The notes under the pieces: generated by a model
The model's input: the letters and a program-made list of their open reading frames with translations, nothing else
Database searches by the model: none
What the model was told of the DNA's origin: nothing
Source: a bacterium
Lineage (GTDB): Bacteria; Cyanobacteriota; Vampirovibrionia; Gastranaerophilales; Gastranaerophilaceae
Assembly (NCBI GenBank): GCA_017472545.1
Contig: JAFUPZ010000076.1
Location: forward strand, 1 to 34,145
Reading direction: 5' to 3'
Length of the DNA stretch: 34,145 nt
Part shown: positions 8,710 to 17,961 of the stretch, piece after piece
Position numbering within the stretch: the stretch's first letter is position 1
Layout: every line of letters starts with the position of its first letter
Made by a program: the position numbers and the translations under genes

Positions 8710-10167
8710 CTATTCAGCAAATTTTATGAATTTACGGCATACAAGGAAGTATATTACGTAGAAACATAACAGTAATGAACAAATTTGGATTACTCCATTT
8801 ACCCCTGTTCCAACTGTTTTGAATAGATACCATAGTCCTGTTGCAGGTATAAATGCGGCGATAATTCTTACTATAGCATTTTTAGGGAAATATAAATTTA
8901 AATTAGGTATTACTATTAAAACACTCAATAGCCAATACAAGAAATTAGCAGTAAATGTAGCTATACCTACCCCTGCAAGTCCTAGTTTTGGTATTAATGC
9001 AAAGTTTAATGCAACACCTATGATTCCTGAGATTAATTTAATTGTGAATTCTATATGTGTTTTGTTAGCTAAGTGGTACTGTAAAGTTGTATAATCTGTC
9101 ATTGCTAAGAAAAATACCCCATAAGCAAAGTATGGTACCAATGCACTAGCTTCATACATTTGTGGATTTTTGATGAAAATGTGCGCAACATCTACACTGT
9201 ATAGTGACATTACAGTAACTAGAGGTAATGCGACTAAAATATAGTATCCTAAGAATTTTGACACAATTGGTCTAACGTCAATTTTCCCTTCATATAAGTT
9301 AATAATTCTTGGTATTGCTGCAACTGTAATCATTGCAAATAGTGGCATTAAGATAGGTAAAGTTATTCCGTATCCAACACCAACAAGAGCAGTTTTTTCA
9401 AATCCGCTGATGCTATTCATAATGAAGGTGTTACTTTTGGTTATAATCCAAGCACTTAGCGATGTTGCGGCAAGTGGAATACCATAACAAATTATAGGTA
9501 AAATAAATTTCCATTCAATTTTTTGGAATTTAAAAACCTTTAAAATTTCACTCTGATAGAGTAATAATATATCGATTAGTGATATAGATACGCCCATACC
9601 TAATAGAATTGAAGCAGCACCCATATTAAAACATTTAGCAAAACAAACAGCCATAAGTATTGTTGCAAATTGGTTTAATATAGTTGCAACGGTATAAGAT
9701 ATTGATTTTAGTTGAGCTCTTAATAATTGTGATAGCAATGCTCTAATAGCTACTGGAATTATTAGGAATAAAACCGCTAAGAAATACTTAAATGGTATGT
9801 GGAAAAAGCTGTATAAGCCATCTCTAAATATAAATGCAATTGCAAACATTAGTACCATATTAATAGTAAGTATTGTAACTAATGTCGTTAAATATTTTGG
9901 CAAATCATCAACAATTTGGTGGCGTCTGAAAAATCTTAATCCAGATAAGCCTACCCAGTCAGAAAATATAATACACAAGAATGATAACATTGCGATAGAA
10001 ATTGTGTATAGACCATATTGTTGTTGTGAAAATAGGCTTGTATAGATAGGTACGGCAATCATATTACCAAACATTCCGCAAAGTTTTGATGGGGAATATT
10101 TGATCATATCCGTAAATATACCTTTTACCTCTTTTTCTTCTAGTTCTTTATTTTCTATATATTCCAT
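8710..10167 (-). CDS. Oligosaccharide/polysaccharide flippase (MATE/MVF superfamily, Wzx-like)
   Basis: A 485-aa inner-membrane protein made almost wholly of hydrophobic helices (about 12-14), with the typical start of polysaccharide-export flippases: a short charged N-tail, then a first helix at YSPSKLCGMFGNMIAVPIYT and the FSQQQYGLY turn that follows it. Such proteins flip lipid-linked sugar intermediates across the inner membrane. AAAGGT lies 9 nt before the ATG at 10167. The gene begins 17 nt after the rimO stop, so the two are probably co-transcribed. No glycosyltransferases or polymerases are adjacent, so the substrate cannot be inferred. The 193-nt gap to the FHA-like gene has its own possible promoter. 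Confidence 0.85.
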   Translation of the reverse strand: MEYIENKELEEKEVKGIFTDMIKYSPSKLCGMFGNMIAVPIYTSLFSQQQYGLYTISIAMLSFLCIIFSDWVGLSGLRFFRRHQIVDDLPKYLTTLVTILTINMVLMFAIAFIFRDGLYSFFHIPFKYFLAVLFLIIPVAIRALLSQLLRAQLKSISYTVATILNQFATILMAVCFAKCFNMGAASILLGMGVSISLIDILLLYQSEILKVFKFQKIEWKFILPIICYGIPLAATSLSAWIITKSNTFIMNSISGFEKTALVGVGYGITLPILMPLFAMITVAAIPRIINLYEGKIDVRPIVSKFLGYYILVALPLVTVMSLYSVDVAHIFIKNPQMYEASALVPYFAYGVFFLAMTDYTTLQYHLANKTHIEFTIKLISGIIGVALNFALIPKLGLAGVGIATFTANFLYWLLSVLIVIPNLNLYFPKNAIVRIIAAFIPATGLWYLFKTVGTGVNGVIQICSLLLCFYVIYFLVCRKFIKFAE

Positions 10168-10184
10168 TGGGTATTTACCTTTCG

Positions 10185-11492
10185 TTAATCAAGTATTTTG
10201 CCAAATAAATCGTATTCATCCGCCCTATTTATTAGGACATTTTCAATATCGCCTGGAACAACTTGTCTTTCGCAAGTTGCATACACTACTCCGTCAATTT
10301 CTGGCGCATCGTGTTCTGAGCGCATAATAATTACTCCATCATCAGTATAACCTTCAACAATACAAGGAATTGTTTTATCTATATATTTTTCGTTGTTTTC
10401 TAATGAAATTTGTTGTTGAAGTTCCATTAATCGGTTTCTTCTTTGTTTTTTTACTTTGGCAGGGAGATGTCCTTTTAATGAGTAAGAATATGTGTCTTTT
10501 TCCTTAGAATATTCAAATGCACCCATTCTATCAAATCTAACCTCTTTAACAAAGTTGTATAGGTGTTCAAATTCTTCCTCAGTTTCACCAGGATAACCTA
10601 CAACAAGTGATGTTCTGATTGATACTCCTGGTATTTTGTCTCTTAATTTGTTGATTAGTTCTTTGTAATCCATTACTGGTCTTCTCATTGATTCAAGAAC
10701 TCTAGGGTGAGAATGTTGTAATGGAATATCAACATATTTAACAACCTTATCAAGTTTTGCAATTGCATCGATTAATTCATCTGTCATTTGGCTTGGGTAT
10801 GCGTACATAATCCTAATCCAAGAAAGATTTTCAATCTTATTTAATTCTTCGAGAAGTTTTGGTAATCCTTGTTTTCCATACAAATCTATTCCATATGAAG
10901 AGGTGTCTTGTGCAATAAGAATAATTTCAGTTACGCCTTTTTTAACAAGAGCATTAGCTTCTTTTACAATGTTTTCAATTGGGCGTGAAATATATTTGCC
11001 TCTGAGTTTTGGGATTACGCAATAACCACATCTATAATTACAACCCTCCCCAATCTTTAGGTATGAGCTTGCACCCATTGTAATTTGTTGTCTTTCAATA
11101 TCTTCTGGGTAGATATATTCTGGTTTTTCGCTGATAGCACATTTATATTCGTTATTGCGTTCTATACCTTTTACAATTTCTACCAGCTTATCAATATCAG
11201 CAGTTCCAATCATTCCAGATAATTCAGGGATTGCTTCTTTTAATTCTTCTTTATGTTTTTGAGGTAGGCATCCTGTTACAATAACTTTTTTACCACTATC
11301 GACCATTTCAAGAATACTTTGAACAGATTCTTTTTCTGCATCGTGAATGAATGAGCAAGTATTGACGATTACTATTTCAGCTTCTGTGTCATCCAAAGTT
11401 ATGTTGTAGCCAGCCTTTGCTAGTGCGCCCAACATTAACTCCGCATCAACTAAATTCTTTGCACATCCATGATTTATCAACGAAATTTTCAT
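10185..11492 (-). CDS. rimO: Ribosomal protein S12 methylthiotransferase
   Basis: RimO adds a methylthio group to a conserved Asp of ribosomal protein S12, using two Fe-S clusters and S-adenosylmethionine. All expected parts are visible. An N-terminal UPF0004 domain holds Cys10 (NHGCAKNLVDAE), Cys46 (VNTCSF) and Cys75 (VTGC). The radical-SAM motif is CNYRCGYC (Cys151, 155, 158). A C-terminal TRAM-type domain follows. The NHGCAKNLVD start and full length (435 aa) favour RimO over the related tRNA enzyme MiaB. The start is ATG 11492, with GAGG 6 nt upstream; an upstream in-frame GTG (11504) overlaps that ribosome site and is rejected. Divergent from the U32 gene; first gene before the flippase. 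Confidence 0.95.
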   Translation of the reverse strand: MKISLINHGCAKNLVDAELMLGALAKAGYNITLDDTEAEIVIVNTCSFIHDAEKESVQSILEMVDSGKKVIVTGCLPQKHKEELKEAIPELSGMIGTADIDKLVEIVKGIERNNEYKCAISEKPEYIYPEDIERQQITMGASSYLKIGEGCNYRCGYCVIPKLRGKYISRPIENIVKEANALVKKGVTEIILIAQDTSSYGIDLYGKQGLPKLLEELNKIENLSWIRIMYAYPSQMTDELIDAIAKLDKVVKYVDIPLQHSHPRVLESMRRPVMDYKELINKLRDKIPGVSIRTSLVVGYPGETEEEFEHLYNFVKEVRFDRMGAFEYSKEKDTYSYSLKGHLPAKVKKQRRNRLMELQQQISLENNEKYIDKTIPCIVEGYTDDGVIIMRSEHDAPEIDGVVYATCERQVVPGDIENVLINRADEYDLFGKILD

Positions 11493-11544
11493 ACTTTCCC
11501 TCACTAGTTAATTTTAACATTAATTGTAAAATTTATTCTAATTA

Positions 11545-11576
11545 TTACGATATATTGTTGATTTTTGTTATAAAAT
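11545..11576 (+). promoter_or_regulatory. Extended -10 promoter placed 8 nt before the ATG
   Basis: TGT-TATAAA (-10 hexamer 11569-11574) is an extended -10 element with a poor -35 (TTACGA, 11545-11550, 18-nt spacer). The predicted start point, about 11581, is 2 nt before the ATG at 11583, and no ribosome site exists between. This suggests a leaderless or nearly leaderless mRNA. Confidence 0.5.
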
Positions 11577-11582
11577 AACCTT

Positions 11583-13352
11583 ATGAAAAAGGTAGAATTA
11601 TTAGCTCCAGCAAAAAATATCGAAACAGCAATAGCTGCAATAAATAGTGGTGCAGATGCTATTTATATCGGCGCGGTTGATTATGGTGCTCGCAAAAATG
11701 CGCCAAACAGCTTGTCTGATATAGAAAAACTTGTAAATTATGCTCATTTATTTAATGTGAAAATTCACGTTGTAATTAATACAATTCTTAATAATGAAGA
11801 GCTAAAAGATGCAATTAATTTGATACACAAATTGTATGAAATTGGTGTAGATGCTATTATAGTGCAAGATATGGGGCTGTTAAATGCGGCTATAGAATCA
11901 AAATTACCACCAATTGAAATTCATGCAAGCACACAATGTAATAATCGTACGTTAGATAAAGCTAAGTTTTTTGATAATGTTGGAGTATCAAGGGTTATTT
12001 TGGCCAGAGAATTGTCTTTAGATGCTATTTCTGAGATTTGTAATAATGTAAAATGTGAAGTTGAAACCTTTGTACATGGTGCATTGTGTGTTTCTTATAG
12101 TGGTCAATGTTATTTTTCTTATGCAAATGGGGGTAGATCTGCAAACCGCGGAGAATGTGCTCAACCTTGTAGAAAAAAATATTCTTTAGTAGATGAATCT
12201 GGCAAAGTTCTTCTTAAAGATAAATATTTATTATCCTTGAAAGATTTTAATGCTTCTAATCACTTAAAATCTCTTGTTGAAGCTGGGGTGAAATCCTTCA
12301 AAATAGAAGGTAGATTGAAGGATATAAACTATGTAAAAAACGTAGTAGCATATTATAGCAATGAATTAAATAAATATGCGGCAAGAACTTCTTCAGGGAA
12401 AGTTTTTCTTGATTTTACACCAAATGCTGATAAGACTTTTAATCGTGGTTATACGAATTATTTTTTGAAAGAACGCGAGCAGTGTTTTAATTTCTTATCA
12501 CCAAAATCTAGAGGTGAAAAAATTGGCAAAATAAAGCGTATATTTCATAATTATTTTGAAATTGATGCTGAACTTGCTCCTCAAGATGGGCTTTGTTTTA
12601 TAAAAGATGGTGATATGACAGGCTTTTTGGTAAATAAGGTAGAGGGAAATAAAGTTTATCCAAATAAAATGGATGGTTTAAAATCAGGAACTTTATTATA
12701 TAGAAATTTTGATGCAAAGTTCGAAAAACTACTAGAAACCTCTAAAACAGTGAGAAAACTCCCAATTTCTATCCAAATTTTTGATGGTAAAATTGTGGCA
12801 ATTGATGAAGATAATAACAAGGCAGAAGTATTGTTACCATTAGGTGAACAGCCAAATAATCTTGAAAAACTAAAATCAAACATTATTTCTCAATTATCTA
12901 AGACAGGTGAGACTGTGTTCTATGTCAATGAAATTGAGATTTTAGATGATAATTTATCATTTCTTCCTGTTTCAAAAATTAATGAGTTAAGACGTGAATT
13001 GTTACAGATGTTAAGTAACGAAAGATTACGCAATTATAAACGAAATTCTCAAAAACCTATTGGTTATGCGCAATTCCCAGAATCAAAAATTGATTATAGA
13101 GGTAATGTTTTTAATGATAATGCGAAATCTTTCTATAAAAATTGCAATTGTGATGTAAAAGAATTTGCACTTGAAACTCAAAGTAATATACCTCAAGGAA
13201 TTGAATTAATGAGGACAAAACATTGTTTGAAATTTGCAGCAGGTATTTGTGGTCAACCTTGTAAAAAATTGTATTTAGTTGACGTTAAAGGTAAAAAATA
13301 TCCACTAAAATTCGATTGCAAAAACTGTGAAATGGTAGTTTTAAGTCCTTAA
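11583..13352 (+). CDS. Peptidase U32 family protein (RlhA/YdcP-like)
   Basis: A 589-aa protein of the U32 family, now known mainly for rRNA/tRNA hydroxylation (RlhA, TrhP) and prephenate-dependent chemistry, not proven proteolysis. It starts ELLAPAKNIETAIAAINSGADAIYIG, the TIM-barrel opening of the family, here cited only by its first residues ELLAPA. The U32 signature ETFVHGALCVSYSGQCYFS sits at about residues 161-179. Further Cys residues (GECAQPC; near the C-terminus HCLKFAAGICGQPC and DCKNCEM) fit an Fe-S cluster. The C-terminal HCL...FDC..CEM pattern matches the long RlhA-type members, so a role in 23S rRNA C2501 hydroxylation is the best guess. The start has no Shine-Dalgarno sequence. 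It ends immediately next to the stop of the opposing isochorismatase gene. Confidence 0.85.
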   Translation: MKKVELLAPAKNIETAIAAINSGADAIYIGAVDYGARKNAPNSLSDIEKLVNYAHLFNVKIHVVINTILNNEELKDAINLIHKLYEIGVDAIIVQDMGLLNAAIESKLPPIEIHASTQCNNRTLDKAKFFDNVGVSRVILARELSLDAISEICNNVKCEVETFVHGALCVSYSGQCYFSYANGGRSANRGECAQPCRKKYSLVDESGKVLLKDKYLLSLKDFNASNHLKSLVEAGVKSFKIEGRLKDINYVKNVVAYYSNELNKYAARTSSGKVFLDFTPNADKTFNRGYTNYFLKEREQCFNFLSPKSRGEKIGKIKRIFHNYFEIDAELAPQDGLCFIKDGDMTGFLVNKVEGNKVYPNKMDGLKSGTLLYRNFDAKFEKLLETSKTVRKLPISIQIFDGKIVAIDEDNNKAEVLLPLGEQPNNLEKLKSNIISQLSKTGETVFYVNEIEILDDNLSFLPVSKINELRRELLQMLSNERLRNYKRNSQKPIGYAQFPESKIDYRGNVFNDNAKSFYKNCNCDVKEFALETQSNIPQGIELMRTKHCLKFAAGICGQPCKKLYLVDVKGKKYPLKFDCKNCEMVVLSP

Positions 13353-13904
13353 TTATTTAATTAGGGCTTGAACTTCTTTAAATTTAGGGTTTTTAGAGGT
13401 CTTTAATAATTCGAATAGTGCAATTTCAACACAACTAATTTTTGCACCATATTGTTTTAGTAATTCTAAACCTGTTTTATATTCTTTTTTGTTACGGCTA
13501 GCACAGGCATCTTTTATTACAAAAACTTCAAAACCTTCATTTATTAAATCGTGAGCTGTTTGTAATACGCAAATATGGGTTTCTATTCCGCAAATAAAGA
13601 TCTGATTTATGTTTGAATCTTTAAGCTGTTTTATTTTGCTAGCAAAAGCTTCTTCTGCCATTGCAGAAAATGAAGCCTTTTCTACAGTATAAGTTTCGGA
13701 ATCAATAACATCTTTAATTTGAGATACTGTGCCCCCCAACCCTTTTGGGTATTGTTCAGTAATAATTGTAGGTATGCTTAATAAGTTTGCTGTTTTAGCT
13801 AATTTTGCGGCGTTAAACGCAACTTCTTCACCATATTTAGAAGCTTGTACAAGTTTATCTTGTATGTCTATTATCACAAGAGCGCTAGATTCAATATTAA
13901 GCAT
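13353..13904 (-). CDS. Isochorismatase-family cysteine hydrolase
   Basis: A 183-aa soluble hydrolase of the isochorismatase-like superfamily, which cleaves varied amide or vinyl-ether substrates; the substrate here is unknown. The presumed triad is Asp13 (LVIIDIQDKL), Lys76 (TVEKASFSA) and Cys112 (ETHICVLQTA). The GIETHICV motif is typical of the YcaC/nicotinamidase-like branch. The chosen start, ATG 13904, has AAAGGA 7 nt upstream and overlaps the end of the preceding gene by 8 nt, implying translational coupling. An upstream in-frame ATG (13928) inside the preceding gene lacks a ribosome site. Last gene of the operon that begins with the transketolase half. Confidence 0.88.
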   Translation of the reverse strand: MLNIESSALVIIDIQDKLVQASKYGEEVAFNAAKLAKTANLLSIPTIITEQYPKGLGGTVSQIKDVIDSETYTVEKASFSAMAEEAFASKIKQLKDSNINQIFICGIETHICVLQTAHDLINEGFEVFVIKDACASRNKKEYKTGLELLKQYGAKISCVEIALFELLKTSKNPKFKEVQALIK

Positions 13905-15159
13905 TATCGTTTCCTTTCGGGTAAGCATATTGTTTGTATTCTTCTTTTAGTTTTTTTAATAATGACATTATTAATTTATCTGTAAGTTCTTTTAATGGAA
14001 TTTCCATTTTTGTGTTTTCTGCACTATCTAAGCCGCTATGAATTATCTCAATTTTGAATTTTGCATAACCATTGTATCTAATTACAAGTTCGCTATGTAA
14101 GTTTTCATTTTTGAGAGAAAACACACTTTCAATATTATTTGAATATTGGCTAACTGTTGTATTTGTAAGTTTTGTTTCAAAACTTTTTTTGTGTCTATAA
14201 AATTGGGGAGTAATCACATTATCTAATTTATTTGTAAAAATTGACTTAAATAATTTGTAATTTTTCTTAGTTTTTGTTGATTCATCATCCTCAAGCCAAG
14301 CGTTTTGTACATCAATGTTATCTTCTAAGCATACGGTCATAACATCATTAACTATTGCAGATGTTAGCCCATCTTGAGAATTTTTTTCTAAGGTGTCAAA
14401 AGAATTTACTCCAATTTTTGATAACCCAGCTCTGAGTTTGAATTCTGAGCCCATTTTATCTTGGATTTTATTTAAAACTTCTTTTGCGCCATTTATATCA
14501 ATATTTGGGATAATTATATAATATTTCCCCATTTTTCCAACGGCGACAATATCCTCAGTTCTAGTGAAACTTTTTATGGTTGTCGCAAGTCTATTTATGG
14601 ATATTTTGGTTTTTGTAGCCTCATCAAGTGTTAAAATACAAAAAATTCCATTTTGGATTTTAATATTTTCAGAAAGTTCAAGGAAGATTTCCTTCAAGTA
14701 TTTGTGTTGGTATAGATTAGTTTTATTATCTATTACCCCCTGTTGGTATAAGAATTTTTCATTACGCTCATTAATTTCCTTAATTGCTCGAATTTTAAAA
14801 CAATTAACAGTTTTTATAAGAATATCATATTCCTCTGAATTAACCGTAAAATAATCAAATATTCCAGCATCATAAGCTTTTAGTATTAAATCTGAGTTTA
14901 ACTCATTGAGGAGTAATAAGACTTCTGAATCGCTTTTGGTTGTTTTTATGTTGGTTATAGTTTTTATTGTCTGGTTTTCGTTGTCTGTTTCGTGCAAAAT
15001 CACAACACTATACATAGAATTTTCGAGAATTCTTTTAACGTTTTTGTGATTACAGACAGTTATTCTATCACTGTTTCTAAGCAAAACAAGTTTTTCAATA
15101 ATAGTTTTTGCTATATCTTCAAAATCTGTAACAAGTAATATATTATTTTTATCCAGCAT
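13897..15159 (-). CDS. Degenerate receiver plus GGDEF-like protein
   Basis: A 420-aa cytoplasmic protein. Residues 1-120 follow the receiver fold (NNILLVTDFED; VVILHETDNEN; DYFTVNSEE), but the usual phosphorylated Asp is replaced by the HET segment and the conserved Lys by Val, so phosphorylation is unlikely. Residues about 140-270 look like a GGDEF domain: DNKTNLYQHKYLKEIF corresponds to the DxLTGLxNRR start, and VGKMGKYYIIIPN sits where R.GGDEF...LP belongs. The GGDEF catalytic motif is gone, so it cannot make c-di-GMP by the normal mechanism. The last 130 residues are unrecognised. AGGT 9 nt upstream supports ATG 15159, 5 nt after the ftsX stop. Position in the ftsEX operon suggests a sensory or scaffolding role in the envelope or division; this is inference. 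Confidence 0.7.
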   Translation of the reverse strand: MLDKNNILLVTDFEDIAKTIIEKLVLLRNSDRITVCNHKNVKRILENSMYSVVILHETDNENQTIKTITNIKTTKSDSEVLLLLNELNSDLILKAYDAGIFDYFTVNSEEYDILIKTVNCFKIRAIKEINERNEKFLYQQGVIDNKTNLYQHKYLKEIFLELSENIKIQNGIFCILTLDEATKTKISINRLATTIKSFTRTEDIVAVGKMGKYYIIIPNIDINGAKEVLNKIQDKMGSEFKLRAGLSKIGVNSFDTLEKNSQDGLTSAIVNDVMTVCLEDNIDVQNAWLEDDESTKTKKNYKLFKSIFTNKLDNVITPQFYRHKKSFETKLTNTTVSQYSNNIESVFSLKNENLHSELVIRYNGYAKFKIEIIHSGLDSAENTKMEIPLKELTDKLIMSLLKKLKEEYKQYAYPKGNDNA

Positions 15160-15164
15160 TAAAT

Positions 15165-16064
15165 TTATACCTGTAAGTGTTTTTTGATACACCAGTAACT
15201 GCCAACAGCACCAAATAAAATACTCATACTAAACATGACTATCAAAACTATATTTTGAGCATTTGAAGGTGATGGAATCATGAAGAACTTATGCATGTTT
15301 GCCAAGCCATTTTGCACATAACCTAAAGGTAACATTGCAAGTAAAGATCCTGTAAATCCGTAAAACGCCCCCTGCATAATGAATGGGAATCTGATGTACC
15401 AATTGCTAACACCCATCAATCTCATAATTTCAATTTCTTCTTTTCTTGATTGGATTACAAGTTGAATCGTGTTATTAATAATAGTAATTGTAAGTAGTGC
15501 CATTATGCCAATAACAACGATTGTTATAGTTTTTACAACGTGGTTAACCAATTCTATTTTTGAAGCCAAATCCTTAGCATAACTCATGTCTTCAACTGAA
15601 GGAATTGCTCTAATTTTATCAAACACTGGTTGTAAGTTTTCAGGTTGGTCAACTTTTACGTGTAGAGTGTCTGGTAATGGGTTGTCAATATTAGGAAGAC
15701 TCATTTCAGTTCTTAATTTTGCCCAAGATTCGGTTTTTGGTATTATAGAAATTCTTTCAACGTGTTTGATTTGTTGGATTTCTTGTTTAACACCCTTTGC
15801 ATCTACACTGTCTTTTAGGTAAACAGATATTTCTAACGCGCTACCAAGTTCTTTTGCGAAAGTTGAGATAGATAAAGCTGTTCTAAAACAAGCTCCAAAT
15901 ATGGTCAAAATCGCAGCCATAGTTGTTATGATAACAAGATTAACCCACCCTGTGCGAATAATATCCCCAAGAGTTTCTTTTCCTAATCTGTATAATATTC
16001 TCAATTCACATAACCAATCTTTTGGAATATGTTTTTTTACATTAGATCTTAGATTTCTATTCAT
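15165..16064 (-). CDS. ftsX: Cell division protein FtsX
   Basis: The 299-aa membrane partner of FtsE. FtsEX senses division status and activates cell-wall hydrolases through the extracytoplasmic domain. Visible parts: cytoplasmic N-tail, first transmembrane helix (NLVIITTMAAILTIFG), a periplasmic domain (about 70-165) with the family pattern ISVYLKDSVDAKGVKQ, then three C-terminal helices, with IQSRKEEIEIMRLMGVSNWYI between helices 2 and 3, the most diagnostic FtsX segment. ATG 16064 overlaps the ftsE end by 8 nt (ATGAATAG). The gene order ftsE-ftsX is conserved widely; the genes on either side are not standard neighbours. Confidence 0.95.
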   Translation of the reverse strand: MNRNLRSNVKKHIPKDWLCELRILYRLGKETLGDIIRTGWVNLVIITTMAAILTIFGACFRTALSISTFAKELGSALEISVYLKDSVDAKGVKQEIQQIKHVERISIIPKTESWAKLRTEMSLPNIDNPLPDTLHVKVDQPENLQPVFDKIRAIPSVEDMSYAKDLASKIELVNHVVKTITIVVIGIMALLTITIINNTIQLVIQSRKEEIEIMRLMGVSNWYIRFPFIMQGAFYGFTGSLLAMLPLGYVQNGLANMHKFFMIPSPSNAQNIVLIVMFSMSILFGAVGSYWCIKKHLQV

Positions 16065-16734
16065 AAGTACCTGCTTGAATGTCTCTTACTATTTCTCCCT
16101 GATCAAGTGTAATTACGCGTTTTCTAAAGTAGTCTACCATTGCGTTATCGTGAGTTGAAACAATAACTGTAATCCCTCTTTGATTGATTTGATCAAGGAT
16201 TTGCATGATTTCCATAGAGTTTTTAGGGTCTAAGTTTCCAGTTGGCTCGTCGGCAATCAACAATGGAGGACCATTTACAATCGCTCTTGCAATACCAACT
16301 CTTTGCTGTTCCCCACCTGATAATTCAGTAGGTTTTGCTTTTCGTTTTTCGTATAAACCTACAATTTTTAATGCTCCATTTACGCGGGCATCAATTTCTT
16401 TGCTACTGATTCCAAGAGTTCTGATAACATATGCAACATTATCATAAACTGTTTGGTTTTGTAGCAGTTTATAATCTTGGAAAACAATTCCCATGCATCT
16501 TCTAAGGTTAGGAATCTTTTCATTGGCAATATTTGCGATATTTAATCCGCCAATTGAGATAGTACCACTAGTAGCTTTTTCTTCACTGTATAAAAGCTTC
16601 ATTAGTGTTGATTTCCCTGCACCTGATGCGCCTACAATAAATACAAATTCACCTGATTGTATTTGCAAACTTACATTTTTAAGTGCATAGTGATTGTTTT
16701 TATATCTTTTGGTAACATTTTGAAAAGTTATCAT
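16057..16734 (-). CDS. ftsE: Cell division ATP-binding protein FtsE
   Basis: A 225-aa ABC ATPase at the inner face of the inner membrane, partner of FtsX. Walker A GASGAGKST (35-43), Q-loop in VFQDYKLL, signature LSGGEQQR and Walker B LLIADEPT are intact, as is the switch His (STHDN). FtsE is favoured over LolD-type ATPases by the immediate ftsX neighbour and the short length. The ATG shares its A with the stop of the transketolase gene (TAATG), and AAGGA lies 8 nt upstream inside that gene, so translation is coupled. Confidence 0.95.
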   Translation of the reverse strand: MITFQNVTKRYKNNHYALKNVSLQIQSGEFVFIVGASGAGKSTLMKLLYSEEKATSGTISIGGLNIANIANEKIPNLRRCMGIVFQDYKLLQNQTVYDNVAYVIRTLGISSKEIDARVNGALKIVGLYEKRKAKPTELSGGEQQRVGIARAIVNGPPLLIADEPTGNLDPKNSMEIMQILDQINQRGITVIVSTHDNAMVDYFRKRVITLDQGEIVRDIQAGTYE

Positions 16735-17702
16735 TATATATTTCCTTGTTCTTGTTCTTTTTTATACATAGTGCGAATACGTTTTGCTAGCGTTTTAGAG
16801 TCTAAGCCATAGTATTCAAGTAGTTGATCAGATTGGCCACTTTGTCCAAATTCATCATGGATACCAACTTTATACACTTTAGTTGGGTATCTGCTAGCTA
16901 ATGTTTCACAAATAGCTGTTCCAAGTCCACCAATGATTGAATGGTTTTCAACAGAAACTGCAAATTTTGTTTTCTTAGCACTTTTGATTATTGTTTGGTA
17001 GTCTAAAGGTTTTACAACTGGCACATTGATAACTTCAACAGAAATACCTTCTTCTTTAAGTTCTTCTGCCGCAAGTAGTGCTTCAGCTAGAGTTTCACCA
17101 TTTGTGAATAACGAAACATCTGTACCTTCTTCTACAACAACTGCTTTATGAATATTAAAGTGGTAATGTTCATCAAATATATCAGGAACATTGCATCTAG
17201 ATATTCTGATATACATAGGTCCATCATGTAAAGAGGCATATTTAATAGCTTCTTCGCATTCTCTAGAATCAGCAGGAACGATTACTGTCATGTGAGGAAT
17301 ATTTCTCATAAGAGCAATATCTTCAAGTGCTTGGTGAGTTGCTCCATCTTCACCTACTGTTACACCTCCGTGTGTACCAACGATTTTAACATTAAAGTGA
17401 GGATAGCATACGGCATTTCTAATTTGGTCGTATGTTCTACCTGTTGCAAACATTGCAAAGCTCGCAACAAATGGAATTTTTCCTTCAGAAGCTAGACCAG
17501 CTGCAGTTGCAATCATATCCTGCTCGGCAATCCCACAATCAAAGAATCTTTCAGGAAATTTATTTCCGAAAATTTGAGTTTGTGTTGAGCATGCCAAATC
17601 CGCATCCATGACAACAACTTTATCATTAAAGTCTCCAATTTCTGCCAATGTTTTTCCGAACGCTTTTCGGATTGAACTTGTTTTTGATTTATCTATCTTC
17701 AT
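16734..17702 (-). CDS. Transketolase C-terminal half (split transketolase subunit)
   Basis: A 322-aa protein equal to the pyrimidine-binding and C-terminal domains of transketolase. Split enzymes pair it with a second subunit carrying the thiamine-diphosphate phosphate-binding domain; together they move two-carbon units in the pentose phosphate pathway. The catalytic Glu lies in FFDCGIAEQDM (Glu60), followed by FATGRTYDQIR, HGGVTVGEDGATHQ and the substrate-contacting SVENHSIIGGLG. GAGGA sits 5 nt before ATG 17702. The N-terminal half is usually the gene directly upstream, but here the upstream region is a 259-nt divergent spacer and no such gene is in the window. First gene of the operon with ftsEX. 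A DXS-like role is less likely given its length and motifs. Confidence 0.88.
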   Translation of the reverse strand: MKIDKSKTSSIRKAFGKTLAEIGDFNDKVVVMDADLACSTQTQIFGNKFPERFFDCGIAEQDMIATAAGLASEGKIPFVASFAMFATGRTYDQIRNAVCYPHFNVKIVGTHGGVTVGEDGATHQALEDIALMRNIPHMTVIVPADSRECEEAIKYASLHDGPMYIRISRCNVPDIFDEHYHFNIHKAVVVEEGTDVSLFTNGETLAEALLAAEELKEEGISVEVINVPVVKPLDYQTIIKSAKKTKFAVSVENHSIIGGLGTAICETLASRYPTKVYKVGIHDEFGQSGQSDQLLEYYGLDSKTLAKRIRTMYKKEQEQGNI

Positions 17703-17961
17703 CTATATCCTCAAAATATATCTGGGTTTTGACCACTTTTTATATCCTAACAATTTCAATTTTAGCATAAAAATAAAATTCTTTCCAGTAAAATTAGCCT
17801 TTTTACTAATGGAGCTTTGAAATTCAGTTATGGTGCGTTTTTTTCTTTTATTTGTGAAGTTTTGTTAAAAAATATCGTAAAAATGGCAATATTTTACCTT
17901 TACGGTTATTTAAACGGTAGAATGGTAAAAGACTCAATTTTATGTAGGAAAGGAAAAATTT
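17703..17961. other. Divergent intergenic spacer
   Basis: Between the transketolase-half gene (minus) and the HEAT-like gene (plus). A possible plus-strand -10 is TAGAAT (17918-17923), flanked by a TTTTACC/GGTAAAA inverted repeat (17892-17898, 17924-17930). Small open frames here lack ribosome sites and coding character. No RNA gene recognised. Confidence 0.5.
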
